From Pseudofrankia coriaricola (lineage in GTDB: Bacteria > Actinomycetota > Actinomycetes > Frankiales > Frankiaceae), in contig NZ_MBLO01000259.1 of assembly GCF_001854805.1 (NCBI RefSeq), forward strand, positions 124,001-188,000: a DNA stretch of 64,000 nucleotides, given 5' to 3'. Shown here piece after piece: positions 1-9,748 of the stretch; positions within the stretch are counted from its first letter, which is position 1; each line of letters starts with the position of its first letter. The notes beneath the pieces were generated by a model that searched no databases, was not told the DNA's origin, and saw only the letters and a program-made list of their open reading frames with translations. Both the position numbers and the translations under genes were made by a program.

Positions 1-34
1 GGAGGTCCGGTTGTCCCCAGGATCACTCGCTGGT

Positions 35-1612
35 TTATGCCACCACCGGACGCCGACGGTAGACGAACCGGCAGGCGAGGACCACCACGCCGACCTTGAT
101 GGGCAGCAACACCACCAGGTCCGACACGCTCGTCTCCGTGGTCAGCAACAGGGTGAACAGGGACGCGAACAGGGCGGTCAGCCGTAGGTCGCGCCCGGGG
201 TGCAGGGTCTCGTCCACGAATCGGCAGACCGCGCCCAAGAGAGCCGACCCGACGAGCATCACGAGGAGCCCGCCGTAACGGAACAGGTCGGCCTGCGGCG
301 AAATCCCGGCCGAGGTGTACAGGCCAGGAGGGGTTTCGTAGTACTCCTGGCTGAAGGTGTAGCCGGCGGTCCGGACCGGCTTGCCCGGCCACAGCGCGCG
401 CGGCACCCAACCCAGCACTGTGCCGCTGACCAACTCGAAGGTACCCCGGTACGGAACCACTTCCGGGGTCTTCTGGACGACGACGGCGAGGCTGTCAACA
501 GACCGGACGCGGTCGGCGAGATAGTCGGCGGAGTCGGTGAGGGTGTTGTGCGACTGCTCATCGTCGCGACCGCCGCCTTCGATCGTCTGAGTCAAGATCT
601 GAGGGGCGGCGGCTATCGCCGCCGACGGCGAGAGGTTCTGGTCCGCGTGTGGCCGGACGGTCTGCCGATACGTGGCGTTGTACGGCACGACGACGAACAT
701 CAGAACGGCTGCGGCGCCGAGCAGCCAGCGCAGGGGCAACCGGCCGCGAACAATGGCGAAGCTCATGCACACGGCGAGCAAGGTGAACACGAACTGTCCC
801 TTCACCCCGCTGAGCAGCCCGAAGCCGATCTCGGTCCCCAACAGGACCAGAAAGAGCGTCCGCTGGCGCGCGCCGCCGGATCGCGCCAGCTCGACCGCCG
901 CGATGACGAGTGCCGGGAGACCGAGGCTGGCGGCATATTCCAGGATCTGCGCATATCTTGACGAGTTGCTGACGAGTTGGGACGGGTCGGCCAGATAGCC
1001 GAACCGCCCGATGGCAATCTGGGTAAGGCGGGCCGCGACGGCCACACCGGCGAGCGCCCACACGGCGACCGGGCGGTATCTTCCGCCACCTTTGCCGTCA
1101 CGCTCCGATGTCGCGAGGGCGGCCAGCGAATGCCCGGCGCGAAATGCGAGCCCGCCGGGACCAACCAGGTATCCGATCGTCCAGAGCGGCACCCCCAACC
1201 CGAGGAGTGCCAGAGCGTACGCCACACTCGACGGGCCGATGACGGCCAGTACGCCGGCCTGCGGGGTTCGCCATGTAATCGATGTGAGTCCCAACGTCAC
1301 CGCGGACAGCAGTAGGTACCACGGCCCCAGCCGGAACTGGTACAGACCGTACCCTCGGCCGTAGCGGCTACCGATCAACGCGACGGCGGCCAGGTATTCG
1401 ACCGTGAGAGCAATCGACCGCAGCACCACCCGTTCAGGGACAGCCATGTAGGTAGCGGCGTCCACTCCCCACAGGACGATCGCCACCGCGGCCACCGCGG
1501 CCCACGCTGGCGAACCCGCGCGGCGCGCCGCGTCCAGGGGCCCGGGAGAACCCTTCCATGCTTCGGGCCTGGTCGGAGACGGCGAGACTGTGTGGATGCT
1601 TGTGGCGGTCAC
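35..1612 (-). CDS. Wzy-like polysaccharide polymerase, multi-pass membrane protein
   Basis: A 525-residue hydrophobic protein with roughly a dozen membrane segments from about residue 25 to the C-terminus and a large hydrophilic loop near residues 320-390. This is the layout of O-antigen/oligosaccharide repeat-unit polymerases (Wzy), which join lipid-linked repeat units outside the membrane. I chose the GTG at 1612 because it overlaps the TGA of the preceding glycosyltransferase in a GTGA junction; the reading frame stays open upstream but that part lies inside the glycosyltransferase gene. It is the last gene of a four-gene coupled unit (methyltransferase, flippase, glycosyltransferase, polymerase). 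Sequence conservation in this family is poor, so the call rests on topology plus context. A ligase or other polytopic glycan protein is the alternative. Confidence 0.7.
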   Translation of the reverse strand: MTATSIHTVSPSPTRPEAWKGSPGPLDAARRAGSPAWAAVAAVAIVLWGVDAATYMAVPERVVLRSIALTVEYLAAVALIGSRYGRGYGLYQFRLGPWYLLLSAVTLGLTSITWRTPQAGVLAVIGPSSVAYALALLGLGVPLWTIGYLVGPGGLAFRAGHSLAALATSERDGKGGGRYRPVAVWALAGVAVAARLTQIAIGRFGYLADPSQLVSNSSRYAQILEYAASLGLPALVIAAVELARSGGARQRTLFLVLLGTEIGFGLLSGVKGQFVFTLLAVCMSFAIVRGRLPLRWLLGAAAVLMFVVVPYNATYRQTVRPHADQNLSPSAAIAAAPQILTQTIEGGGRDDEQSHNTLTDSADYLADRVRSVDSLAVVVQKTPEVVPYRGTFELVSGTVLGWVPRALWPGKPVRTAGYTFSQEYYETPPGLYTSAGISPQADLFRYGGLLVMLVGSALLGAVCRFVDETLHPGRDLRLTALFASLFTLLLTTETSVSDLVVLLPIKVGVVVLACRFVYRRRPVVA

Positions 1613-2703
1613 AGGACGGCCTCGAGCAGCGCGGTGAGCCGATGCCCGTACGTGTGTTCGGAATGGCTGCGCAGAGACCCGGCATCGCCGACCGCGCGGG
1701 CCGCAGCCGGGTCGTCCGAACACCATTTGATCCGCGCCAACAGCTCGTCGAAGGTGCTGAAAACAAGAACCTCGCTTCCCTCGTCGAACAACGCGGGCAG
1801 CGTCTCCCGGCGCTCGCACAGGACGGCGCCCCCACACGCCGTCGCCTCGAACAGCCGACAGTTCACGCTCTGCATCTCCGCCGGGTGCAGCGCGTTGACG
1901 ACGGCGCGCGCCCCGCGGAACACCGCGGCCTTCTCCTCGCCGACCACGTAGCGCCCGGCGTGGCGGCCAGCCAGTCGAGGTTCACGAAGCCAGCGGGGTA
2001 TCGGCGGCCCGTAGACCCGCACGTCGACGCCGCGGTCGAGAAGCTGCCCGATCAGGCGGGCACGAGCGCCGTATACATTTCCGACGAACACGAAATATGG
2101 CGAGTCCGGCGCCGTGGCCGGTGGCTGGTGGCGGGCCGGGTTGCAGGCCTCCGGCAGATAGTGCGCCGGCAGTTCCAGGACGTCGGACAGCCGGCGGGCG
2201 ACGAGCGGGTCCTTGAGGAAAAGAGCGTCGTAGTCACCAAGCAGCATCCGCTGCCGGTCGAGGTTGGCCACGGCATCCGGGAACCACAGGCAGACCCGGA
2301 TCCCGCGGCGGCGCAGCTCGCGGACTGTCGTCGGCAGAAGGTTGAGGTCGACGGACAGCACCAGGCCGACTCCCGCGCGCTCGGCGGCCGCGACCAGCCT
2401 GCGCTGGTAGGCGAGGTCGAGGTGGTCGTAGGCCCGACGCGCAAGAGCGAGGACGGCCGAGACACGCCGGTCGGCCGGCCGAGGGACAGCCGGGCCGAGC
2501 GCCACGGGGTCGGCCCCGACGCCCGGCAGGCAGTCGAGGATGTTGTCCGCGAAGCTGTCCTCGAAGACCGGCCCGATCACGCCCACCCGGACCGCGCCAC
2601 CGACCGGGGCCGGGGCTGGCGCGGGTGAGGGCTTGGACGTGGACGTGGACGTCCAAGCGGCGAAAGGGCTGGCGGATCGCACCACGAGGCTTTCGTCGTT
2701 CAT
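1609..2703 (-). CDS. CgeB-like glycosyltransferase
   Basis: A 364-residue soluble protein. After a Pro/Ala/Ser-rich leader (about residues 15-36) comes a two-domain GT-B fold. The N-terminal half contains DALFLKDPLVARRL and the C-terminal half the group-1 signature region around residues 285-315 (NALHPAEMQSVNCRLFEATA followed by a Gly/Cys-rich turn). This arrangement is seen in the spore-protein CgeB/YkvP branch of glycosyltransferases, which transfer a sugar from a nucleotide donor; donor and acceptor cannot be told from sequence. It starts with an ATG that overlaps the flippase stop (ATGA) and ends in a GTGA overlap with the polymerase, so it is translated as part of the same unit. Its role is probably assembly of the repeat unit exported by the flippase. 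Confidence 0.8.
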   Translation of the reverse strand: MNDESLVVRSASPFAAWTSTSTSKPSPAPAPAPVGGAVRVGVIGPVFEDSFADNILDCLPGVGADPVALGPAVPRPADRRVSAVLALARRAYDHLDLAYQRRLVAAAERAGVGLVLSVDLNLLPTTVRELRRRGIRVCLWFPDAVANLDRQRMLLGDYDALFLKDPLVARRLSDVLELPAHYLPEACNPARHQPPATAPDSPYFVFVGNVYGARARLIGQLLDRGVDVRVYGPPIPRWLREPRLAGRHAGRYVVGEEKAAVFRGARAVVNALHPAEMQSVNCRLFEATACGGAVLCERRETLPALFDEGSEVLVFSTFDELLARIKWCSDDPAAARAVGDAGSLRSHSEHTYGHRLTALLEAVL

Positions 2704-4076
2704 GCCGCGTTACCTCTTCCGGATTCGGAGGGAACGCCGAGCCAGTCCCGGCGTCCGCGCCCGGCGGCCCGGCGCAGCCTCGCCGGCACGGACCTGGCTG
2801 TGATGCCGACGGCGCGCAGCACCGCATGCAGCAGGAAGGCGAAGGCGACGCCGTAGGCGATGCTGGACGCGACGGCGGCTCCGGCGACCCCCATCAGCGG
2901 AACCAGCGTGGCGAGCAGCGCCACCGTCACCACTGTCCCGATCCACTCACAGCGAGCCACCGTGAGCGCCCGCCCGAGCCCGCGCAGCACGTCGTCGATC
3001 GCCCGGTTGCAGCCGAGCACAGCCGCGCCCGGAGCGAGCAGCCAGAACAGTCCCACGCTCGGCGCGTAGTCCGGCCCCAGCAGCCCGTGCACAGCCAACG
3101 GCGCGATGGCGCTGACCGCGCCCATGCACAGCACGCCCGTGGCGAGACTGGCGCCCACGGCGGTCAGCGCCACCCGCCTGGCGGACCCGGCGGTCGTGCC
3201 GTCCGTGCCGGCCACCGCCGCGGCGGCCGCGAGGCGGGGCATCGCGACGTTGCCGAACGCGGAGCACACCGGCTGCGACAACATGCTCAGCGAAACCGCG
3301 ACGGCGTAGTGACCCACCTCGGCGGGCTCGACGAGCAGCGCCAGCAGGAGCACGTCCAGATGCGCGTTGAGCAGGTACGGGACAGCGGAGAGCATCGTCG
3401 CGCCGCCGTAGCCGGCCAGTTTCCGGCCAGTGGAGCGGCGCAGCCGGCCCCGTCCGGGAAGAGCCAGCCGGCACAGCACCACGGCCGCGATGGCCTGCAG
3501 GGCCGTCGAGCCGACGAGGCAGAACACCGCGCGCTCGACAGTGAGCAGGTTGGTGACCGCCAGCGTCACCACCGCGGTGGTGTAGACGGCCGGCTGGAGC
3601 GCACGGACCACGTTCCAGCTGCCGATCCGGGTGGCCTGCAGTGCGAACAGCCAGGTGGAGGCACCGAACACCAGCGGCTGGGCGGCAAAGGCGACCCGGA
3701 ACGCCGTCACCGCCTCCGGGTCGTCGAGCACCAGGGGCGCGGCCGCGATGCCGGCTGCGCCAACGAGGATCCCAAGCATCACGAGCATTGCCCCGCCAGT
3801 GCGGATGGAATCGCGGGCGCTGGAACGGTCCCGCGCGACCAGGTAGCAGATAGCGGTGGTCAGCCCGCACTCGCCGATGGTCGCGGCGGCCAGCATGTAG
3901 GAGGTGACGACGGCGAATGTGCCCCGCCCGGACGGGCCGAGGTAACGGGCGAGCAACAGTCCGCCGACCGCTGCCACTCCGCTGACGGCGACACTCGTCG
4001 CCGCGGTCGCTCCGACGGAGCGCAGGTATTCACCGCGCCAGCGGGATGACCGCCGGCGATGCTTGGCCCGGATCAC
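2700..4076 (-). CDS. Wzx-type polysaccharide flippase (MATE/MOP superfamily)
   Basis: A 458-residue protein with about 12-14 membrane segments. It has the N-terminal pattern typical of polysaccharide flippases: a short basic head, then a first helix ending in LLLARYLGPSGRGTFAV (about residues 30-46). These proteins flip lipid-linked oligosaccharide repeat units across the plasma membrane. The GTG at 4076 was chosen because it forms a GTGA overlap with the TGA of the FkbM methyltransferase; the much longer upstream open frame is Arg/Ala/Pro-rich and antiparallel-like, not protein-like. The stop overlaps the ATG of the glycosyltransferase. With the polymerase two genes on, it makes a Wzx/Wzy-type pathway. 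Confidence 0.85.
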   Translation of the reverse strand: MIRAKHRRRSSRWRGEYLRSVGATAATSVAVSGVAAVGGLLLARYLGPSGRGTFAVVTSYMLAAATIGECGLTTAICYLVARDRSSARDSIRTGGAMLVMLGILVGAAGIAAAPLVLDDPEAVTAFRVAFAAQPLVFGASTWLFALQATRIGSWNVVRALQPAVYTTAVVTLAVTNLLTVERAVFCLVGSTALQAIAAVVLCRLALPGRGRLRRSTGRKLAGYGGATMLSAVPYLLNAHLDVLLLALLVEPAEVGHYAVAVSLSMLSQPVCSAFGNVAMPRLAAAAAVAGTDGTTAGSARRVALTAVGASLATGVLCMGAVSAIAPLAVHGLLGPDYAPSVGLFWLLAPGAAVLGCNRAIDDVLRGLGRALTVARCEWIGTVVTVALLATLVPLMGVAGAAVASSIAYGVAFAFLLHAVLRAVGITARSVPARLRRAAGRGRRDWLGVPSESGRGNAA

Positions 4077-5029
4077 GTGGTCTGGTTCCGCGGGAACGGG
4101 GTGCGTTCGAGAGCCGCGACGACGCGGTCGAACCGGTCCCACCGGGGCGCCAGCGCCAGCACGTTCGGCGTGAACGCGCCACGCGTGGCGATCCCTTCGG
4201 GCGTCAGGTTGAAGATCACATAACCGGCGTCGGTGAGCCGGGCGACCAGCTCCGCCTGACCGCCCTGGCGGGTCAGGAGGCCTGGCAGCATCTCCAGCAG
4301 CAGCGCCGGCGACCGGGCGGCGAGCAGGCTCGCGGCGCCACGCAGGACGTCGATCTCGAAGCCCTCGACGTCGATCTTGACGAGGTCGGGGGGCCGGTGC
4401 CGCTCGACGTACGCGTCGAGGGTGGTGAGGCGCGCGATGTGGTCGGCGGTGCCGGCGTCCGCGACGGGATGGGCGAGGCCGGAGGCGTCGCGGTAGGTCC
4501 GCATGCCGGTCTCGCCGGCCGTCGCCCCGACGGCGCAGGACTCGAGCCGCACCTGCGGCAGCTCGTTGCGCCGGACCATCGACCGCAGGACCGCCATCGT
4601 GTCCGGCACCGGTTCGAAGGCGTGTACCTGCCCTGACAGGCCGACGAGTCCGGCGGCCCACAGTGTGTACACCCCGATGTTCGCGCCGACGTCGTAGCAG
4701 CAGTCCCCGGGGCCGAGCACGGCGGCGAACACCGGGGCCAACGCCGGCGGACGGTAACGCAGTGTGGACAACGCGCGCGCCGACCCGTCCCGGCAGCTGT
4801 CGACATCGAAGAGCATGCCATTGACGAACCGGCCACGAAGCGGGCCCGTGTACTCGTCGGCCGGCCCCTTCACCCACCCGACGACGCGGTCGCGACCACG
4901 CACCTCGGGAAGGTTGGCCGCCAGTCGGCCGGCGAGGCGCCAGCGCAACGGGCCCTGCCCATGTCCTCGGCCGAGCCGCCGCCACGTCGGATCGGTCCGC
5001 AGGTCCGTCGCTGCTGCGCCCTTTTCCAT
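4073..5029 (-). CDS. FkbM-family SAM-dependent methyltransferase
   Basis: A 318-residue class I methyltransferase of the FkbM family. The SAM-binding motif I reads CYDVGANIGVYT (about residues 110-121), the acidic post-motif FEPVPDTM follows, and the family hallmark KIDVEGFEIDVL sits near residue 220. FkbM proteins O-methylate sugars or polyketides. Beside a glycan flippase and polymerase this one probably caps or decorates sugar units. It is the first gene of the leftward four-gene unit; its ATG lies at the edge of a 320-bp divergent region shared with the rightward glycosyltransferase, so its promoter should be there. The substrate hydroxyl cannot be predicted. Confidence 0.85.
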   Translation of the reverse strand: MEKGAAATDLRTDPTWRRLGRGHGQGPLRWRLAGRLAANLPEVRGRDRVVGWVKGPADEYTGPLRGRFVNGMLFDVDSCRDGSARALSTLRYRPPALAPVFAAVLGPGDCCYDVGANIGVYTLWAAGLVGLSGQVHAFEPVPDTMAVLRSMVRRNELPQVRLESCAVGATAGETGMRTYRDASGLAHPVADAGTADHIARLTTLDAYVERHRPPDLVKIDVEGFEIDVLRGAASLLAARSPALLLEMLPGLLTRQGGQAELVARLTDAGYVIFNLTPEGIATRGAFTPNVLALAPRWDRFDRVVAALERTPFPRNQTT

Positions 5030-5349
5030 GCCACTGGTTGTATCACTTCAACTACATAGAGCGACGTACGTTGCGGTCAGTATCGGCCGCCGCTCGGTGG
5101 CGAATGTCAGCGCCGGCCGCTGCTCCGCCCGCGCCGTCCACGCCGACAACCAGGAGCGCCTGGCCGGCCTGCAGATCGGGACGCAGTCGGACGGCCGACC
5201 GGCGCCAGGGGACGCCAGAAGATCCACATGACGAGCCTTGGGCGGGATCTGCCAGCTGCGCCCGCTCCACCCGATTCCGCCAGGCGATGTCGGCACGCCG
5301 GGAGCAAGGCTCCACCACTCCAATACTCTGACACTTAGAGTAGTCGTTC
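5030..5349. other. Divergent intergenic region of the polysaccharide cluster
   Basis: 320 bp between the leftward FkbM operon and the rightward GT4 gene, with no convincing reading frame. It should hold both promoters. The only dyad I see is ACTCT-gacactt-AGAGT just before the GT4 start (about 5325-5341). Confidence 0.5.
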
Positions 5350-6642
5350 GTGCTCTCTATGTATCGCCCCGCTGTCGGGGCCGAGGCTGGGGCCGACCGC
5401 CCACGGGTCCTGCTGCTGGCCCCGTCCGGCGGGCTCGGCGGCGGCATCGAACGCTACCTCGGCACTGTCGAGGAGCGGCTGCGCGTCGGCGGCGCCGACG
5501 TGCACCGGTTGGACCTGCGCGGCCCAGCGAGACCGCCCGGCCTGCGGGCCCGGTTGCGCTTCGTGGTCACGGCATTGCGCACCGCCGTGCGGGTGGGCCC
5601 ATTCGACGCGGTCGTCACCGGGCACCCGAACCTCATCCCGGTGGCCGCGGCGGCCGTGCCCCTCGCCAGGGCACGCCACGGCCCGGTGTTCTTCTACGGA
5701 ATCGACATCTGGGGGTTGCGCCGGCGGAACCGGGCGATCCTCACCCGCCATCCGGTCCTGCACCCGATAACCATCAGCTCCTACAGCGCCGGCACGCTCG
5801 CCGACGTCGGCGTGGCGCCGGTGCTGCGGCCGGGCATCGCGACCTCGTGGCGGGAGACGCTGCTCGCGGCGGGCAGTCGGCGGCCCGTGCCCGGCCCGGT
5901 CCCCACCCTGCTCGGTGTCTTCCGGCTCAACGACGCCGACTGGGAGGGCAAGGGGCTGCGCGAGCTGCTCGCCGCGCTGCACATGGTCCGCGAGCGCATC
6001 GGTCCCGTCCGGCTCGTGGTGGCGGGCAAGGGCCCGGCGCTCGACGAGGTGCACCGGGTGGTCGACCGGCACGAGGACGTCGAGCTGGTCGAGTCGCCGG
6101 ACGACGTGGCGCTGGCCGGACTCTACGCGGCGGCGGACCTGTTCGTGCTGTCCACGCGGACCCGTCCGCCTCGCAGCGGCGAGGGGTACGGCATCGTGCT
6201 GGTCGAGGCCCAGCTCGCCGGCTGCCCGGTCGTCGGGCCGGTGTCCGGGGGCTCGCGCGACGCGTACCTGGACGGCGTCACCGGCGCCACCCCCACCGAC
6301 GAGTCCCCGGAGGCGCTGGCCGCGGTGCTGGCGGACCTGCTCTCGGATCCGGCCCGGCTCGCGCGGATGCGGCGACAGGCCGCCGAGTGGGCTCAGCTGG
6401 CCACCCAGCCCGAGGAACACATCCGCGCCGTGTTCTCCGCCGTCCTCGGCACCCCGCTCCCGACGCCGCGTCCGCCGCGACCGGACATCGCCCCCCGCTC
6501 CGGCCAGGCCGATCCCCCGGCTCCCCTCGCGGTCCTGGCTGCCGGCCCTCCCCGGTCGGCCACCCCGGCGCCGACGACACCGGCCGAGCCGTCCGCGCCT
6601 CAGCCGGCGCGGCGCGGCGGCAGCGACATCCTCGAGCAATGA
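5350..6642 (+). CDS. GT4-family glycosyltransferase
   Basis: A 430-residue GT-B glycosyltransferase. The N-terminal glycine-rich loop (SGGLGGGIERYL, about residues 22-33) binds the acceptor side. The C-terminal domain carries the GT4 donor-site block EGYGIVLVEAQLAGCPVVG (about residues 278-296) with the E-x7-E spacing of retaining enzymes. The last 60 residues are a Pro/Ala-rich tail with no fold. The start may be the GTG at 5350 or the ATG at 5359; no strong ribosome site favours either. Divergent from the FkbM-flippase operon and followed by UDP-sugar genes, it probably adds one sugar of the exported glycan. Confidence 0.85.
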   Translation: MLSMYRPAVGAEAGADRPRVLLLAPSGGLGGGIERYLGTVEERLRVGGADVHRLDLRGPARPPGLRARLRFVVTALRTAVRVGPFDAVVTGHPNLIPVAAAAVPLARARHGPVFFYGIDIWGLRRRNRAILTRHPVLHPITISSYSAGTLADVGVAPVLRPGIATSWRETLLAAGSRRPVPGPVPTLLGVFRLNDADWEGKGLRELLAALHMVRERIGPVRLVVAGKGPALDEVHRVVDRHEDVELVESPDDVALAGLYAAADLFVLSTRTRPPRSGEGYGIVLVEAQLAGCPVVGPVSGGSRDAYLDGVTGATPTDESPEALAAVLADLLSDPARLARMRRQAAEWAQLATQPEEHIRAVFSAVLGTPLPTPRPPRPDIAPRSGQADPPAPLAVLAAGPPRSATPAPTTPAEPSAPQPARRGGSDILEQ

Positions 6643-6821
6643 CAGCCGAGGGCAGCAACGCCGAGAAGATCCTCCGTGAATGCCCTCGAGTGCCACGGCC
6701 GGACGGGTCTCGCGCTTCGCCTCCCCGATATGGCCCAAGCTTCGCGCATTGCCATTGAGACCCGACATCCACCGAGCCAGGATCAGTGACAGCCCGCGAG
6801 GCTGCCACTACCTTCGGCAAT

Positions 6822-6855
6822 GCGACCTCCTGTTCGGAGCGACCTCCTGTTCGGA
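6822..6855. repeat. 17-bp perfect tandem duplication
   Basis: Two adjacent identical copies of GCGACCTCCTGTTCGGA, 58-91 bp upstream of the UDP-glucuronate decarboxylase start. It may be a slippage product or a doubled regulator site. Confidence 0.9.
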
Positions 6856-6912
6856 GAAGCGAGCCTCTTGGCGCCTGCCTGGTGCCGCGGGTACGGAAGG
6901 GAATGTCTCCTC

Positions 6913-7983
6913 ATGCGCGTTGTGGTCGCCGGCGGGGCCGGCTTCCTGGGCAGCCATCTGTGCGAACGGCTGTTGACGGATGGCGCCGAAGTGATCTGTC
7001 TGGACAACTTTGCCACGGGCCGTCCGGACAACGTAAGTAATCTCCGTACGCATCCACGGTTCGAGCTCGGCTGCCACGATGTGACGAATTTCGTACACGT
7101 CGCCGGGCCGGTGGACGCGGTGCTGCACCTGGCCTCGCCGGCCTCTCCGCTGCACTACCGCGACCTGCCGCTGGAGACGCTGATGGCGGGCGCGCTCGGA
7201 ACGCGCAACCTGCTCGGGCTCGCGCGCGCCAAAAAGGCACGCTTCCTGCTCGCGTCCACCTCCGAGGTGTATGGCGACCCACTGGTTCATCCGCAGACCG
7301 AGTCGTACTGGGGAAACGTCAACCCGGTCGGGCCGCGCAGCATGTACGACGAGGCAAAAAGGTACGCCGAGGCACTCACCACCGCCTACCGGATCACCCA
7401 CGAAACCAACACCGGAATAGTCCGGATCTTCAACACGTACGGCCCCAGGATGCGCATCGACGACGGCCGCGCGATTCCCGCGTTCGTCGCGCAGGCGCTA
7501 CGCGGGCAGCCAGTCACGGTGGCCGGCGACGGTTCGCAGACAAGGTCGCTGTGCTACGTCGACGACCTCGTCGACGGCGTCCTGAGGATGCTACGCACTG
7601 ACCTGCCCGGCCCCGTCAACCTCGGGAACCCACGGGAGATGACGATCCTCGAGCTGGCCCAGCTCGTCGTCGAGCTGTGCGGCACGAACGTGCCGATCAC
7701 TTTCGTTCCGCGTCCTGTCGACGACCCGATGGTGCGACGCCCCGACATCACGTTGGCCCGCTCCCAGCTCGGCTGGGAACCCCGGGTCGACCTTCGCGAC
7801 GGACTGGCTGTAGCCATCGCCTGGTTCGCCGATGCGCTGAACCTTCCCGCCCAGGCGATGGCTGGGCGGCCCCGCCGCAGCCAGCTCGTGGACGAGGCGA
7901 TACCGGCGCCGAGGCGACCCGGACAGGACACCGTCGGGCTGGTGGGTCTTCGGGCGGACGGCGCGGCGGGGAGTACCACGTGA
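6913..7983 (+). CDS. uxs: UDP-glucuronate decarboxylase (UDP-xylose synthase), extended SDR
   Basis: A 356-residue extended short-chain dehydrogenase. The NAD-binding motif [10 protein letters not shown] is at residues 7-16, and the active site has TSEVYGDP followed by [13 protein letters not shown] with catalytic Tyr145 and Lys149. The phrase from TSEVYGDP through NPVGPRS is the characteristic block of UDP-glucuronate decarboxylases, which convert UDP-glucuronate to UDP-xylose through a 4-keto intermediate. The ATG at 6913 places the nucleotide-binding strand at the N-terminus and has a GGAAGGG ribosome site about 10 nt upstream; the open frame before it is not family-like. The next gene makes the substrate UDP-glucuronate. 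A related 4,6-dehydratase is the alternative. Confidence 0.85.
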   Translation: MRVVVAGGAGFLGSHLCERLLTDGAEVICLDNFATGRPDNVSNLRTHPRFELGCHDVTNFVHVAGPVDAVLHLASPASPLHYRDLPLETLMAGALGTRNLLGLARAKKARFLLASTSEVYGDPLVHPQTESYWGNVNPVGPRSMYDEAKRYAEALTTAYRITHETNTGIVRIFNTYGPRMRIDDGRAIPAFVAQALRGQPVTVAGDGSQTRSLCYVDDLVDGVLRMLRTDLPGPVNLGNPREMTILELAQLVVELCGTNVPITFVPRPVDDPMVRRPDITLARSQLGWEPRVDLRDGLAVAIAWFADALNLPAQAMAGRPRRSQLVDEAIPAPRRPGQDTVGLVGLRADGAAGSTT

Positions 7984-8026
7984 CCGCTCGGACGACGTGC
8001 GCGTACGTTTCCGGAGCGGACGACGT

Positions 8027-9520
8027 ATGACATACATCGGTGCCGGCCTCGGCTCCGGCTCTCGGGTGCCCGCATCGACGGACCGGCCAAGGCTGACCAT
8101 TATCGGGACGGGCTACCTCGGCGCGACGCACGCCGCGTGCATGGCGGAGCTTGGCTTCGATGTGCTCGCGGTGGACATCGACCAGGCGAAGATCGGCCTT
8201 CTGGCCGAAGGTGAGGCGCCGTTCTTCGAGCCGGGGCTCGACGACCTGCTGCGCACGAACCTGAAGGCCGGCCGCCTGCGTTTCACCACATCCTTCGAAC
8301 AGGTCGCCGACTTCGGCGACGTCCACTTCCTGTGCGTCGGCACCCCGCAGCTGCCCGGCGCCCAGGGCGCTGACCTGAGCTACCTGCATGGCGCCGTCGA
8401 TGCCCTCATGCCTCACCTACGCCGTCCCTGCCTGGTTGTCGGCAAGTCGACGGTGCCGGTCGGAACCGCGGCCGCCCTGGCCGCGCGGCTGGCCCGCGAG
8501 GCGCCGGCCGGCATCGAGCTCGCCTGGAACCCGGAGTTCCTCCGCGAGGGATTCGCCATCGCTGACACCCTGCGGCCCGACCGGCTCGTCTTCGGGGTCG
8601 CGACAGCGGCGGCGGAGGCGACTCTGCGCGCCGTATACACGCCGATCATCGACCAGCACGAGACACCGGTGATCGTCGGTGACTTCGCCACGGCGGAGCT
8701 GGTCAAGGTCGCGGCCAACTCGTTCCTCGCGACCAAGATCTCGTTCATCAACGCCATGGCCGAGGTGTGCGAGGCCGCGGGCGCCGACGTCACCACACTG
8801 GCCACGGCCCTGTCGTTCGACGCGCGGATCGGGGGTGCGTTCCTGCGGCCCGGGGTCGGGTTCGGCGGTGGCTGCCTGCCCAAGGACATCCGAGCGTTCC
8901 TGGCCCGCGCGGAGGAGCTCGGCGTCGGCGCCAGCCTCGCCTTCCTGCGCCAGGTGGACGAGGTCAACATGCGGTGCCGCGACAGGGTCGTCCAGCTCAC
9001 CCGAACGGCGCTGGGCGGACGGCTGACGGGCCGGCGGATCGCGGTCCTCGGTGCCTCGTTCAAACCGAACTCCGACGACGTCCGCGACTCGCCGGCGCTC
9101 GGGGTCGCCGCGGTGCTCGCCGACGAGGGCGCCGCCGTCACCGTCTACGACCCGATGGCGCTCGACAACGCGCGCCGAGCGCACCCACACCTGCGATACG
9201 CCACGTCAGCCGTCAGGGCGATGGCCGGCGCGGAGATCACCCTCCTGCTCACCGAATGGGCCGAGTTCGCCAACCTCGAGCCGGCGGCACTCGCCGAGGT
9301 GGTCGCCGGCCAGATCATCGTCGACGGACGACACGCCCTCGACCCCGAGCGCTGGCGCCAGGCCGGCTGGAACTACCTGGCGCCCGGCCGGCCCGGCACA
9401 CCCGCCATCCCGGCCGCACCCGCCGCGGTGCCGACGCCGCGGCGGACCAGCGAGACGATCACCCCTCAGGTGACGTGCTGGCCACCTCGGGCCAGTCGTA
9501 CGGCGCGGTACCCAGGTTGA
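8027..9520 (+). CDS. ugd: UDP-glucose 6-dehydrogenase
   Basis: A 497-residue enzyme that oxidises UDP-glucose to UDP-glucuronate with two NAD+. It has the N-terminal Rossmann motif GTGYLG (about residues 27-32), the substrate loop NPEFLREGFAI, the dimer helix with KVAANSFLATKISF, and the catalytic block GFGGGCLPKD with nucleophile Cys283. A second nucleotide-binding domain occupies the C-terminal third. The final 45 or so residues are Pro/Ala/Arg-rich and beyond the family's normal end. The ATG at 8027 has a GGAG about 10 nt upstream; a GTG 30 bp earlier is possible. It sits 43 bp after the decarboxylase gene, so the pair supplies UDP-glucuronate and UDP-xylose for the glycan cluster. Confidence 0.92.
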   Translation: MTYIGAGLGSGSRVPASTDRPRLTIIGTGYLGATHAACMAELGFDVLAVDIDQAKIGLLAEGEAPFFEPGLDDLLRTNLKAGRLRFTTSFEQVADFGDVHFLCVGTPQLPGAQGADLSYLHGAVDALMPHLRRPCLVVGKSTVPVGTAAALAARLAREAPAGIELAWNPEFLREGFAIADTLRPDRLVFGVATAAAEATLRAVYTPIIDQHETPVIVGDFATAELVKVAANSFLATKISFINAMAEVCEAAGADVTTLATALSFDARIGGAFLRPGVGFGGGCLPKDIRAFLARAEELGVGASLAFLRQVDEVNMRCRDRVVQLTRTALGGRLTGRRIAVLGASFKPNSDDVRDSPALGVAAVLADEGAAVTVYDPMALDNARRAHPHLRYATSAVRAMAGAEITLLLTEWAEFANLEPAALAEVVAGQIIVDGRHALDPERWRQAGWNYLAPGRPGTPAIPAAPAAVPTPRRTSETITPQVTCWPPRASRTARYPG

Positions 9521-9540
9521 AATGGCGGGTTGAAATGGCG
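9515..9540. repeat. 13-bp tandem duplication at the ugd stop codon
   Basis: Two adjacent copies of GGTTGAAATGGCG; the first contains the TGA stop of ugd and the second repeats the same stop context. Confidence 0.85.
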
Positions 9541-9748
9541 GTGCCCGCAACACGCCGCCGCCCACCACGGCACCGGCCGCCGCACGGGACAGCGCCCCAG
9601 CGGGCACCCGCGCCCCAGCTCACGGAGACCTGGACCTCTCCGTGAGCCACGGGCGGCGCGCCCGCGTCTTTGTCAGCGACACGTGCTCCGGACGTCCCCG
9701 GGCGCCGATCGCCCGGTCAAATCCCGGACACACCGGAGCCCTGGAGTA

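Noticed and set aside
2625-4049. Long plus-strand open frame opposite the flippase
   Set aside because: Composition is His/Gln/Arg/Gly-rich with no family motif; it is the antisense of a well-supported membrane protein in GC-rich DNA.
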